Assembly (NCBI GenBank): GCA_964017185.1
Contig: OZ024882.1
Coordinates: forward strand, 37,744,488 to 37,808,487
From: Rugalucina vietnamica
Lineage: Eukaryota; Mollusca; Bivalvia; Lucinida; Lucinidae
Direction: 5' to 3'
Length of the DNA: 64,000 bases
The translations under genes and the position numbers were made by a program. Positions within the stretch are counted from its first letter, which is position 1. Each line of letters begins with the position of its first letter. The notes beneath the pieces are model-generated. The model did no database searches, was not told where the DNA came from, and saw only the letters and a list, made by a program, of their open reading frames with translations. Of the stretch, positions 23,901-36,272 are shown one piece after another.

Positions 23901-25819
23901 AGATTGTGCGCCAAGAAAATTGCTTATATCATCTTGGTTGCCAAAAAATATGCTTTACATATCTGAATCTATATCAATAAAGTATTGTTCCATTAATTAT
24001 ATGATGCTACATTTAGCTTTCTAGGGCTATTAGTAGTCGAGACCCGAGATATATGCGATCTTAAGGGTATAGCCCTTCATTATTCGATGATTTTTCTCCA
24101 ATTTAAGCATATTTTTAATATTGATACCACAAAAATATCAACATATTTATATAATCTGATCAAAAAATTATAAAACATTGTCCTAGCAATCAGCTGATAC
24201 CAATTTCAGCACTCTAGGTCCATCAGTAGCCACGCTACATTTGCTTTTACATGTATACCACATTAATTCGCCCCGATTTTACTCCGATTTCTGAAGATAT
24301 CATTAATGTTCATGAAAACAAAATGGCTTATATATGTTATATATTTGTGTATTGTCAAAATGGTATAATATAACCCTAGCAATCATTTGATGCCATTTTC
24401 AGCACTTTAGTATTTGAGTTGCCGAGATTCACGGCATTTTGTAGGTTTACGCGTTTAAAGTTTTCTTTTTTTCTCTCCTATTCCTAAAGTTTTCATTAAT
24501 ATTCATGAGATTGAAGATCAGATTGTTCACATACCAGACGCATGAGTGATATTTCTTTTCCATAGCATTCATTCTATACCTCTACACTACTTTCAACATT
24601 CTAGGTTTATATACAGGGGTAAGTGATGTATGTACGTATATCCCCTATTTTTCTATGATTTTCTCAAATTTCTTATGTTTTGTATCATTAATATTCATGA
24701 ATAAGCAAGTTCAATGATTTGAATATTAAGTATTTATGTTAAGTATTGCTGTCAGGCCAATCATAATAGTTTAGAGCATACTATTGGTTTGATATGAGTA
24801 TTTTTGTAAGTACAGCCAATTCGTTTGAATCACAGGTAGGCGCGGACACTATGTTATTTTACACCATGCAAATGTGTTGATTGTTGAGGACAATATGGAC
24901 AGTTATTAGAAGACTGAATGTTCATGTCACAAGCAGGAATTATAAAATAATATCAAAAGTACATTAAAAGTCATAGCAACTTTACAGGATCAGGTTTATG
25001 ATAAAAATTAGTTGTAGCATTTTATCGCGAATAACATGGGGTGCTTTATTAGCACAAATACGGCATGTTTACTGCTTTAAACAAAGGTAAATTACATCTT
25101 TAGCCCTCTGCATAACACTATGTCTATTTACAACTCTTTCACTCATTATTAAATTAGCAAATAAGGATAAAGAAAATAGGTGGTTGTATTTGTAAGCATT
25201 TTCAGCATTTTCGCACTAGTTTGACCTCAGACCTTCCTGTGTATCGAACCCATGTGTCAAATTAATCCTTGTGGCAAGGCTTTGGGTCATTCCATATAAA
25301 CTGGCAGCTGTTTTTATTTATTTTGTAACAGTTTCGTGACATAAAAGTACATATTATGAAATTAAGTATTATTTTTCTTACAGAATGCACTTAGTTGACC
25401 TTTGACCTTACTGTGACCTTAAAACGCAAATTCACGCTTGGCATCCGGCCCTATGTTGTTTGTAGTATCCCAAGGAATAATTCTAGCCTGGATGCCGAGC
25501 ATTAACAAAAAATGCCATCATGAGTTATCGTAGAAATTAAGCACGGCCGACTATTAATTACGTAACTATTGTGACTTTTGAAAGAATTCTATGTGTATTT
25601 TTGTTCAAGACAGGTATATTTCAAAGAATTAAAAATTAAATTAATTTTACTAAATTTAAAACATGGCGCTCAGAGGTCTCATTCAGAGGCCTGTAGCTTG
25701 AAAAAATGCGCACTACCCTATATTCATTTTGTTTTCAAATGTCTTGTGTTGTGTTTTGGAATCAAAAAAGAGTGGTTAGAAAAAAAGTTTGAATACTTTT
25801 TCATTGGCAGCGAACATCC
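20963..25819 (-). mobile_element. Element B: TTAA-site TIR element carrying a nested foldback
   Basis: It is flanked by TTAA (20959-20962, 25820-25823) with TIRs GGATGTTCACTGC / GCAGCGAACATCC. Outer parts 20963-21640 and 25557-25819 are the reverse complement of element A, so B is the same family inserted in the opposite direction. Element C accounts for the size difference. No transposase frame is visible. It lies in the 55-bp array, in the intron upstream of E9. Confidence 0.85.
21644..25553. mobile_element. Element C: 3.9-kb foldback-like element with TTA duplication
   Basis: Ends TAGTCGGCCGTGCTTAATTT and its reverse complement extend as ~75-bp TIRs (TTTTTTGTTAATGCTCGGCA also in both arms). 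TTA flanks both ends (21641-21643, 25554-25556), as for PIF/Harbinger. The arms remain inversely related far inside: the phrase around TGAATATTAATGA near 22530-23280 recurs as TCATTAATATTCA near 24490-24700, and TGTCCTCAACAAT at 22868 is matched inverted near 24880. Each arm contains repeated ~200-bp units, as in Drosophila FB elements. No coding capacity. Confidence 0.75.
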
Positions 25820-25823
25820 TTAA

Positions 25824-28800
25824 ACAGTTCTTGTCCCTCCTGAAATACATACCCGAAATTGTGCAATACTATCTCCCTTTGAATGTTTTTGCTGCTTCCA
25901 AAGGATCAAACCTTAATATTTTATTAAACAGTTCTTGTCCCTCCTGAAAAACATACCCCAATAACAGGCGTTACAGTCTTAAACAGTTCTTGTCCCTCCT
26001 GAAAAACATACCCCAATAACAGGCGTTACAGTCTTAAACAGTTCTTGTCCCTCCTGAAAAACATATCCCAATAACAGGAGTTACAGTCTTAAACAGTTCA
26101 TGTCCCTCCTGAAAAACATACCCCAATAACAGGAGTAACAGTCAAACAGTTCTTGTCTCTCCTGAAAAACATACCCCAATAACAGGCGTTACAGTCTTAA
26201 ACAGTTCTTGTCCCTCCTGAAAAACAATCCCCAATAACAGGAGTAACAGTCTTAATCAGTTCTTGTCCCTCCTGAAATACATACCACAATAACAGGAGTT
26301 ACAGTCTTAAACATTTATTGTCCCTCCTGAAATACATACCACAATAACAGGAGTTACAGTCTTAAACAGTTCTTGTCTCTACTGAAAAACATATCCCAAT
26401 AACAGGAGTTACAGTCTTAAACAGTTCATGTCCCTCCTGAAAAACATACCCAAATAACAGGAGTAACAGTCTTAAACAGTTCTTGTCCCTCCTGAAATAC
26501 ATACCCCAATAACAGGAGTTACAGTGTTAAACAGTTCTTGTCCCCCCTGAAAAACATACCCCAATAACAGGAGTTACAGTCTTAAACAGTTCTTGTCCCT
26601 CCTGAAATACATACCACAATAACAGGAGTAACAGTCAAACAGTTCTTGTCTCTCCTGAAAAACATATCCCAATAACAGGAGTTACAGTCTTAAACAGTTC
26701 ATGTCCCTCCTGAAAAACATACCCAAATAACAGGAGTAACAGTCTTAAACAGTTCTTGTCCCTCCTGAAATACATACCCCAATAACAGGAGTTACAGTGT
26801 TAAACAGTTCTTGTCCCCCCTGAAAAACATACCCCAATAACAGGAGTTACAGTCTTAAACAGTTCTTGTCCCTCCTGAAATACATACCCCAATAACAGGA
26901 GTTACAGTCTTAAACAGTTCTTGTCCCTCCTGAAAAACATTCCCCAATAACAGGAGTTACAGTCTTAAACAGTTCTGGTCACTCCTGAAAAAACATACCC
27001 CAATAACAGGAGTTACAGTCTTAAACAGTTCTTGTCCCTCCTGAAATACATACCACAATAACAGGAGTTACAGTCTTAAACATTTATTGTCCCTCCTGAA
27101 ATACATACCCAATAACAGAGTTACAGTCTTAAACAGTTCTTGTCTCTACTGAAAAACATACTCCAATAACAGAAGTTACAGTCTTAATCAGTTCTTGTCC
27201 CTCCTGAAATACATACCCCAATAACAGAAGTTACAGTCTTAAACAGTTCTTGTCCCTCCTGAAATACATACCCCAATAACAGGAGTTACAGTGTTAAACA
27301 GTTCTTGTCCCCCCTGAAAAACATACCCCAATAACAGGAGTTACAGTCTTAAACAGTTCTTGTCCCTCCTGAAATACATACCCCAATAACAGGAGTTACA
27401 GTCTTAAACAGTTCTTGTCCCTCCTGAAATACATACCCCAATAACAGGAGTTACAGTCTTAAACAGTTCTTGTCCCTCCTGAAAAACATTCCCCAATAAC
27501 AGGAGTTACAGTCTTAAACAGTTCTGGTCTCTCCTGAAAAAACATACCCCAATAACAGGAGTTACAGTCTTAAACAGTTCTTGTCCCTCCTGAAATACAT
27601 ACCACAATAACAGGAGTTACAGTCTTAAACAGTTCATGTCCCTCCTGAAAAACATACCCCAATAACAGGAGTAACAGTCAAACAGTTCTTGTCTCTCCTG
27701 AAAAACATATCCCAATAGCAGGAGTTACAGTCTTAAACAGGTCATGTCCCTCCTGAAAAACATACCCAAATAACAGGAGTAACAGTCTTAAACAGTTCTT
27801 GTCCCTCCTGAAATACATACCCCAATAACAGGAGTTAGTGTTAAACAGTTCTTGTCCCCCCTGAAAAACATACCCCAATAACAGGAGTTACAGTCTTAAA
27901 CAGTTCTTGTCCCTCCTGAAATACATACCCCAATAACAGGAGTTACAGTCTTAAACAGTTCTTGTCCCTCCTGAAAAACATTCCCCAATAACAGGAGTTA
28001 CAGTCTTAAACAGTTCTGGTCACTCCTGAAAAAACATACCCCAATAACAGGAGTTACAGTCTTAAACAGTTCTTGTCCCTCCTGAAATACATACCACAAT
28101 AACAGGAGTTACAGTCTTAAACATTTATTGTCCCTCCTGAAATACATACCCAATAACAGAGTTACAGTCTTAAACAGTTCTTGTCTCTACTGAAAAACAT
28201 ACTCTAATAACAGAAGTTACAGTCTTAATCAGTTCTTGTCCCTCCTGAAATACATACCCCAATAACAGGAGTTACAGTCTTAAACAGTTCTTGTCCCTCC
28301 TGAAAAACATACCCCAATAACAGGAGTAACAGTCTTAATCAGTTCTTGTCCCTCCTGAAAAACATACCCCAACAACAGGAGTTACAGTCTTATACAGTTC
28401 TTGTCCCTCCTGAAAAACATACCCCAATAGCAGGACTTACAGTCTTAAACAGTTCTTTTCCCTCCTGAAAAACATACCCCAATAACAGGAGTTACAGTCT
28501 TAAACAGTTCATGTCCCTCCTGAAAAACATACCCAAATAACAGGAGTAACAGTCTTAAACAGTTCTTGTCCCTCCTGAAATACATACCCCAATAACAGGA
28601 GTTACAGTGTTAAACAGTTCTTGTCCCCCCTGAAATACATACCCCAATAACAGAAGTTACAGTCTTAAACAGTTCTTGTCCCTCCTGAAAAACAATCCCC
28701 AATAACAGGAGTAACAGTCTTAATCAGTTCTTGTCCCTCCTGAAATACATACCACAATAACAGGAGTTACAGTCTTAAACAGTTCTTGTCTCTACTGAAA

Positions 28801-29755
28801 AACATACTCTAATAACAGAGTTACAGTCTTAAACAGTTCTTGTCTCTACTGAAAAACATACTCCAATAACAGAAGTTACAGTCTTAAACAGTTCTGGTCA
28901 CTCCTGAAAAACAATCCCCAATAACAGGAGTTACAGTCTTAAACAGTTCTTGTCCCTCCTGAAAAACATACCCCAATAACAGGAGTAACAGTCTTAATCA
29001 GTTCTTGTCCCTCCTGAAAAACATACCCCAACAACAGGAGTTACAGTCTTATACAGTTCTTGTCCCTCCTGAAAAACATACCCCAATAGCAGGACTTACA
29101 GTCTTAAACAGTTCTTTTCCCTCCTGAAAAACATACCCCAATAACAGGAGTTACAGTCTTAAACAGTTCATGTCCCTCCTGAAAAACATACCCAAATAAC
29201 AGGAGTAACAGTCTTAAACAGTTCTTGTCCCTCCTGAAATACATACCCCAATAACAGGAGTTACAGTGTTAAACAGTTCTTGTCCCCCCTGAAAAACATA
29301 CCCCAATAACAGGAGTTACAGTCTTAAACAGTTCTTGTCCCTCCTGAAATACATACCCCAATAACAGGAGTTACAGTCTTAAACAGTTCTTGTCCCTCCT
29401 GAAAAACATTCCCCAATAACAGGAGTTACAGTCTTAAACAGTTCTGGTCACTCCTGAAAAAACATACCCCAATAACAGGAGTTACAGTCTTAAACAGTTC
29501 TTGTCCCTCCTGAAATACATACCACAATAACAGGAGTTACAGTCTTAAACATTTATTGTCCCTCCTGAAATACATACCCAATAACAGAGTTACAGTCTTA
29601 AACAGTTCTTGTCTCTACTGAAAAACATACTCCAATAACAGAAGTTACAGTCTTAAACAGTTCTGGTCACTCCTGAAAAACAATCCCCAATAACAGTAGT
29701 AACAGTCTTAAACAGTTCTTGTCACCCCTGAAAACATACCCTATATACAGGAGTT
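25824..29755 (-). repeat. 55-bp tandem array (block c) built from the E9 acceptor
   Basis: About 70 copies. On the gene strand each typical unit is GTATGTATTTCAG or GTATGTTTTTCAG followed by a 42-nt block matching the start of E9 (GAGGGACAAGAACTGTTTAA) and ending in TTATTGGG. The block is free of stops in the E9 frame and encodes EGQELFKTVTPVIG. Variant units (TGGTCACTCC, ATTTATTGTCC, AGTGTTAAAC) recur, and a block near 28300-28560 recurs about 659 bp later, showing higher-order amplification. Upstream of the true exon, every unit supplies a decoy acceptor. Homology to E9 ends before the EF loop. Confidence 0.95.
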
Positions 29756-29833
29756 ACTGTAATTATTTAAATTTTATATGTGGTCCATGCGATACATTAA
29801 ACATTTTAAACAAATTGGCAGGCTTTCTTTTCC

Positions 29834-29864
<31 letters not shown>

Positions 29865-30100
29865 AAAAAAATGATTGTACAAAGAAGATTATTAATGATG
29901 ATTTTCTGAAATGCCAACAATCTCAAAAGCATAAACTTCCCAAATTTGGCATTGTTTTATGACTGCACAGCAATTTATGTACTTTGTGTTTTGATGGTTT
30001 GTGATAAACTTGAGATATCTGTGGCAACACAGTGTATGTATGTAATGTTCTTTGCCAGTAAAACTCAGTTTTAGAAAATGGGGCTATTACAGATGTTTAC
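29756..30100. other. Intron between 55-bp array and E8, with A-tract
   Basis: Contains an interrupted run of about 37 A residues at 29835-29871. Otherwise nothing recognised before the E8 donor at 30100. Confidence 0.6.
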
Positions 30101-30814
30101 CTTGTCACTAAGTCTCCTTAGTATAGTGCTGCTATTCAGTGTTTGGTTGAAGGCTCTGTATGACAGGAATGTCTTGGTAGTAGTGAGCTGGTCAAACCAA
30201 GGGACACCACTGAGATCCAAGGTTGTCAAAGGGAGATCAGCCAGCTCAGCAGGAACAGATCTTATCTCATTTCTCCCCAGTGACAGTACCGTTAGTTGTG
30301 TCAAGTTCTTGATGTCAGAGAAGGAGTTTATCTCTCCAATGTTCTCAGCATAGAGTTCCTCTAGCTTAGTCAGTTTGAACACAACCTGTGGTAAACCTGA
30401 CAGTGGGTTGTCAGAGATGTTGAGGTACGTCAGTGAGTCCGCTAGAACATCAAAGTTAGCCGGCAGGTCCAATATATTGTTCATGGCTATATCCAGGTAG
30501 GACAAACTCTTCAGTTTCTCCAGACCATTAGGTAGGGTCACCAGCTGATTATTAGATACAGAAAGTGTCTCCAAGTTGATGAATTTTTCAAAGAAGTCTG
30601 CTGGCAAACGTTCAATAAAATTGTTCTGGAAATCCAACCGCTGGATAAATGGATAGAATTGCTCAAACTTCTCCATGGGGACAGCATTTAGTTCATTGCC
30701 TGCCATGGATGACAGGACGTGACCTGTACAGCGTACATAGGTCTCTGTTGTCTGGAAGAGGAGGCGTGGCTTACTGTCCTGCATCACGTCCTTGAATATG
30801 TCCATCATGTCTCG
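30101..30814 (-). CDS. Roco gene exon E8: leucine-rich repeats
   Basis: This is the largest exon, 714 nt and 238 residues, with acceptor TTTTCAG and donor GTAAAC, phase 0 both sides. After about 55 residues of linker it has roughly seven LRRs of 21-24 residues with the LxxLxxxxNxL spacing, for example LETLSVSNNQLVTLP, LSYLDIAMNNILDLP, LTYLNISDNPLSGLP and LTVLSLGRNEIRSVP. LRRs next to Roc domains are typical of Roco proteins and serve protein interaction or dimer regulation. The last residues (RRLSDK) form the start of the helix that E9 continues into the EF-hand-like loop. An ATG near the 5' end is not a start, since a good acceptor precedes it. Confidence 0.92.
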
Positions 30815-32574
30815 CTGAAAATATTATAGCAGGAAATATCAGAAACTGACTTACTGAATATTGTCTATACACCATCTTTCAGAAACTGCATTTTTTAAAA
30901 CCTCACTTTTCTGAGACACCGCATAAAAAATATGACCAGGTCATCCTTCTGCAACCCAAAATGTCTTAACCAGAGGACCAATGGTCCTATAAATGCTCAT
31001 CTGAGATCTGGGATATGAGACCTAAGCTGACCTTGTCATAAAATAGGTCAAGGTCATCCTGGGGTCATGATTTATATAAACTTTGTAGAGCTCCATTCAC
31101 TGATGCTTCAGGCAAAGTTTCAAAATCATAGGTCTTCCGGTTCTAAAGAATAAGATTCATAAAGGTTTTTGCTATTTATAGCCATGGCTGCCATTTTGGT
31201 CAAGTGACCTTGACCATTTATATTAACTTTCATTCCCCTCTCCTAACCAAGCTTCGCATAAAGTTTGCTTTGGTTGGCCAAGCCGTTTCAGAGAAGATGT
31301 TTGAATATTATGGTCATATACACATGCATATAGCCCAAGGGCAGGGGCAGACAACACCAATTTTTTTTTTCATAAACATAAATACTCTGTCCATTAGCAT
31401 ACTCCCAGCAAGTATCCTCCCATTTACCGGTAATTACATTTTCCTAATTTTCCCCATTCAAATGTATAGGCAACCTATACAATAGGTCAAGGTCATCCCA
31501 AGGTAATAATTCATATAACTCTCCCTGATGTCTCATGCCAAGTTTCAAAATCATAGGCCTTCTGGTTCTGGAACAGAAGATTTTTAAAGATTTTTGCTAT
31601 TTATAGCCATGGCAACCATCTTGGTCATGTGACCTTGACCATTCATATAAACTTTCATTCTCCCTCACAAGAATGCTCCATACTAAGTTTGGCTATGATT
31701 TGCCAAGCCGTATCAGAGAAGAAGGTCTTTGAATATTGTGGTAATATACATGTCTATTGCCCCGGGGTGGGGGAAGACCTGCCCCTGGGGTACATTTTTT
31801 AGGAATCATAAACATTCAGACCATTTGACCATTTCCATAAAGTTTTTCCTTTCAAATGACATTTTGACAATTTTCCCCATTCAAATGCATGGGCCACCTT
31901 TGTTGACCTTGCCATAAAATAGGTCATGGCAATATCCCAGGGCCATGATTTATATATGTTTTGTAGAGCTGTCCCCCCTTATGATTCATGCCAGGTTTCA
32001 AAATCGTAGGCCTTCTGGTTCTGGAGAAGATTTTTTATAGATTTTTTCTATTTATAGCCATGGGGGCTATCTTGGTCGTGTGACCTTGACTATTTATATA
32101 AACCTTCAATCCCCATCCCAAGGATACTACATGTACAATTTGGCTTTGATTGGTCAGAGGTTACTGAGAAAATTAAGTTTTACATTTAATTTGTAAATAA
32201 CCTTTTGCCAAGGTCAAGAAAGCACCTTGACCTTTTATACTCACAACACTTCATTAGCTCAACATGTTGTCTATATCTACCAACTTTCAGGTCACAGGCT
32301 AAAAAAACTTTCTAAAAATTCAATGTTTTCACTGTTTTTTCATAGAAAAGCCTATGTAACCAAAATTGACATTGCCATAAAATTAGTCAAGGTCAACCCA
32401 AGGTCACAATTTTATTAAATTATGATGGGCCAGAGTCCCAGATGCTACACAACACGCTTTGTTGCACCTTGCACCTTTGGGAAAATATTTTGCACTATTG
32501 CCTGCTGAAGCATGAAATAACTGTATAATATTGCCCCGGGAATGGGGCAGACCAACCACTGTTATACACCTGGA

Positions 32575-32741
32575 CCTCTTTATAACACGCTTTTGGATAT
32601 AACACGGACCATCCATGGACCCCATTGGTCTACTATTACTATATATCTATACATTTTACTCTCGTTATAACACGGACTGGATAGCTAACACGGAAATTGT
32701 TTTGGACCCCAACAATAGTGTTATAAAGAGGTTGTGGTGTA
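32575..32741. mobile_element. 167-bp MITE, TA target duplication
   Basis: TIRs TACACCTGGACCTCTTTATA and (reverse complement of the right end) TACACCACAACCTCTTTATA are flanked by TA. Size and TA duplication suit a Tc1/mariner-type MITE. A degraded relative lies at 4437-4640. Non-coding. Confidence 0.8.
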
Positions 32742-32779
32742 TAAACTAGAATTTGTTTTCTATGTGAAAACTGATGTCT

Positions 32780-34835
32780 CCCCCCTGTTCTAAGTGCATG
32801 TTCAAAGTATACAAGTAAGAGTTAAAGTTCTTCTGCATCACATATCCTGTCATTGTTTTATAAGTGTATCAGGTTTCATTGAAAATATATCTCTTACCGT
32901 TTTTTAAGGAATGGAGCAGGTATGAAATTGTATGGCAAATAATCAAAGGGAAATAACTCCAAAAATACACAAGCAAGAGTTATAAGTCTTGTGCATTACA
33001 CCTCGTCTCATTGTGCTTTATAAGTGTTCAGTTTCATTGTAATATCTCTTACCCTTTTTTAGTTATGGAGCGGAAAAGAAATTATATGGCAAATTATCGA
33101 AGAGAAATAACTCCAAAAATACACAAGCAAGAGTTAAAAATGTTGTGCATTACATCTCGTCTCATTGTGCTTTATAAGTGTACCAAGTTTCATTGAAATG
33201 TCTCTTACCATTTTTTAGATATTGAGCTGACACAAAATTGTATGGAAAATAATCAAAGGGAAATAACTCCAAAAAACACAAGCAACACTTATATTTCTTG
33301 TGCATGATACATCGTCTAATTGTGCTTTATAAGTGTATCAAGTTTCATTGAAATATCTCTTAAGGTTTTCAAGTTATAGAGCAGGCACAAAATTGTATGG
33401 AAAATAATCAAAGGGAAATGACTCCAAAGATATGAAAGCAAGAGTAATGATTCTTGTGCATGACACATTGTCTCATCATGCTTTATAAGTGTACCATGTT
33501 TCATTGAAAAATCTCTGATGGTTTTTGAGTTATAGAGCAGACACAAAATTGTATGAAAAATAATCAAAGGGAAATAACTCCGAAGATATGCATGCAAGAG
33601 TTATAATTCTTTAGCATGACACATCATCTCATCATGCTTTATAAGTGTACCAAGTTTCACTGAAATTTCTCTTACGGTTTTCAAGTTATAGAGTGGAGAC
33701 GAAATTGTATGGAAAATAATCAAAGGGTAATTACTCCAAAGATATGCAAGCAAGAGTTATGGTTCTTTAGCACGACACATCATCTCATCATGCTTTATAA
33801 GTGTACCAAGTTTCAATGAAATATCTCTTAAGGTTTTTGAGTTATAGAGCGGACATGAAATTGTATGGAAAATAATCAAAGGGAAATAACTCATAAAATA
33901 CTCAAGCCTGAGTTATGGTTCTTGTGCATGACACATTGTCTGATCATGCTTAATAAGTGTACCAAGTTTTATTGAAAAATCTTAAACGGTTTTCACAAGA
34001 ACCATAACTAGAGCGGACACGAAATTGTATCAAAAATAATCAAAGGGAAATAACTCCAAAAATACTCAAGCTAGAGTTATGCTTCTTAAGCATGACACAT
34101 CGTCTCGTCGTGGTTTACAAGTGTACCAAGTTTCATTGAAAAATCTAACGGTTTTCAAGTTATAGAGCGGACACGATTTGTGACCTACAGACAGGCAGAC
34201 AGACGGACAGACAAGACGCACGGGGAAAAACAATATGTCTTCCGACCTGAAGTGGGGAGACATAATTACCGCAAAGATATGCAAGCAAGAGTTATGGCTC
34301 TTTAGCATGACATACCATCTCATCATGGGTTATAAGTGTACCAAGTTTCATTGAAATATCTCTTATGATTTTCGAGTTAAAGTGCAGACATGAAATTGCA
34401 TGGAAAATAATCAAAGGGAAATAACTCCAAAGATATGAAAGCAAGAGTAATGATTCTTGCGCATGACACATCGTTTTATCATGCATTATAAGTGTACCAA
34501 GTTTCATTGAAATATCTCTAATGGTTTTTGAGTTATAAAGCCGACACAAAACTGTATTGAAAATAATCAAAGGGAAATAACTCCAAAGATATGCAAGCAA
34601 GAGTTATGGTTCTTTAGCATGACACATCATCTCATTGTGATTTATAAGTAAACCAAGTTTCATTGAAATATCTCTTATGATTTCGAGTTATAGAGCGGAC
34701 ACAAAATTGTATGGACACAATTTGTGATGGACAGACGGACGGACGGACAGATGGACGGACGGACGGACGGACGGACGCATGGGGAAAAACAATGTGTCTC
34801 CCAACCCTTCGGGGGGACATAATCATCAGACGCCG
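32780..34835 (+). repeat. ~155-bp degenerate tandem repeat, ~11 units, GGAC microsatellite ends
   Basis: Units share AATCAAAGGGAAATAACTCC, TTTATAAGTGTACCAAGTTT and TATAGAGCGGACAC, spaced about 153-157 bp from 32940 to 34563. Two 3'-end-like blocks (34190-34262 and 34730-34820) carry GGACGGAC or CAGACGGA runs then GGGGAAAAACAAT. This looks like the tandem core of a further pearl-like family. Open minus-strand frames across it are by-products of the repeat. 34906-35278 holds nothing recognised. Confidence 0.85.
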
Positions 34836-36272
34836 CCAGAAGGATGCTGGAGCATGGCCATCCTATTAGCTCATCTTGTGAGCCTTTGGCTAAGGTGAGC
34901 TACATGTAAAAGTATGCCCAAAAACCATTTTGAATAGTCCTTTTGCATGTGCAAGGGAGATAATCTAATCACCTTAAAATTGAAAATCAAATCTATGGAG
35001 TAATTTTACGAGTTTGGCTCACAGCTACCGGTATGCATACTACAATTTTGGTTTGGTTTATTTTAACTAAAAAATAATCCATTTAGATTTTTTCCAAGAA
35101 AATAGTTACTTCTCTTGCAGACAGTTTTACAATGTAAAAAGCACTAATCAAAGTTATTTTCTGGCATAAAATTTGTTGACCAATTTTCAAAATTCATGTA
35201 GCATCTGTTAAGACTGTTGGAATGCAAAATGGTGATATGATCATATTTTTATTGAGGTGTTTCAGACAAGTGAGATCTTGAACTAGAAATAAGTGTTTGT
35301 AAAACACTATGCCCCCAACTGTATGCTTGCCACTAACCTGGCACAGTTTTTTCATTATTTTTGAAAATCATGTAAGCAAACAGACTTGACCTGGGCACAA
35401 ATAGCAAACTTGAGGACTAACAGTGATAACAGATGCACACTTAAATCCGAAAGTGGTAAAATTGATAATTTTTTAAAATTCCGTAATTTTGTCAAAATTT
35501 GACAAAAAGTTCTCAAAAGTTAATCAAGTGATCTACTCCTTGGCCCCAATCAGCATACCAAATATGAAAGCACTAGCTCAAATACTTTTTGAGATATCTT
35601 GCACACAAGATTTTCAAGATTTTTTTTCAAAGGGAGATAATTCAGAAAGGAGGCATAATTCAGAAAGAAAAAAAATATGGGTCATCTTTTTTTGTCATGC
35701 GGAATCCATATATGAAATTTCAAGACACTAGCATCCACTGTTTAAAAGTTTCAAATTTCATCCAAAAGTGGTAAAATTGATAAATTTTCAAATTTCCGTA
35801 ATTTTGTCAAAATTTGACAAAAAGTTCTCAACAGTTAATCAGGTGATCTACTCCTTGGCCCCAATCAGCATACCAAATATGAAAGCACTAGCTCAATTAC
35901 TTTTTGAGATATCTTGCACACAAGATTTTCAAGATTTTTTTTTTCAAACGGAGACAATTCAGAAAGGGGGCATAACTCAGAAAAGAAAAAAAATACGGAT
36001 CATCTTTTTTTTCATGAGGAATCCATATATGAAATTTCAAGACACTAGCATCCACTGTTTAAAAGTTTCAAATTTCATCCGAAAGTGGTAAAATTGATAA
36101 ATTTTCAAAATTCCATAATTTTGTCAAAATTTGACAAAAAGTTCTCAAAAGTTAATCAGGTGATCTACTCCTTGGCCCCAATCAGCATACCAAATATGAA
36201 AGCACTAGCTCAAATACTTTTTGAAATATCTTGCACACAAGATTTTCAAGATTTTTTTTCAAAGGGAGATAA

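Larger units (their letters stand above)
30970..34905 (+). mobile_element. Composite pearl/HINE-like region, family I copy 3
   Basis: It begins CCAGAGGACCAATGGTCC, then GCTCATCTGAGATC, and finishes with a hairpin end TTTGGCTAAGGTGAGCTA near 34903. The first part (to about 32560) has ~330-bp degenerate core units with TAGCCATGG, ATCTTGGTCATGTGACC and CCATTCAAATGCATGGG. A MITE (32575) and a second tandem family (32780-34835) follow, so two elements may be joined. 30815-30969 has nothing recognised. Confidence 0.6.

Noticed and set aside
27678..27878. 66-codon minus-strand frame in the 55-bp array
   Set aside because: Chance open frame across a few units; 55 is not a multiple of three, so the frame changes at every unit.
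33316..34826. Minus-strand frames with SYFPLIIFHTILCLLYN-type peptides
   Set aside because: Translations of the ~155-bp tandem repeat; they end at unit indels and match no protein family that I know.
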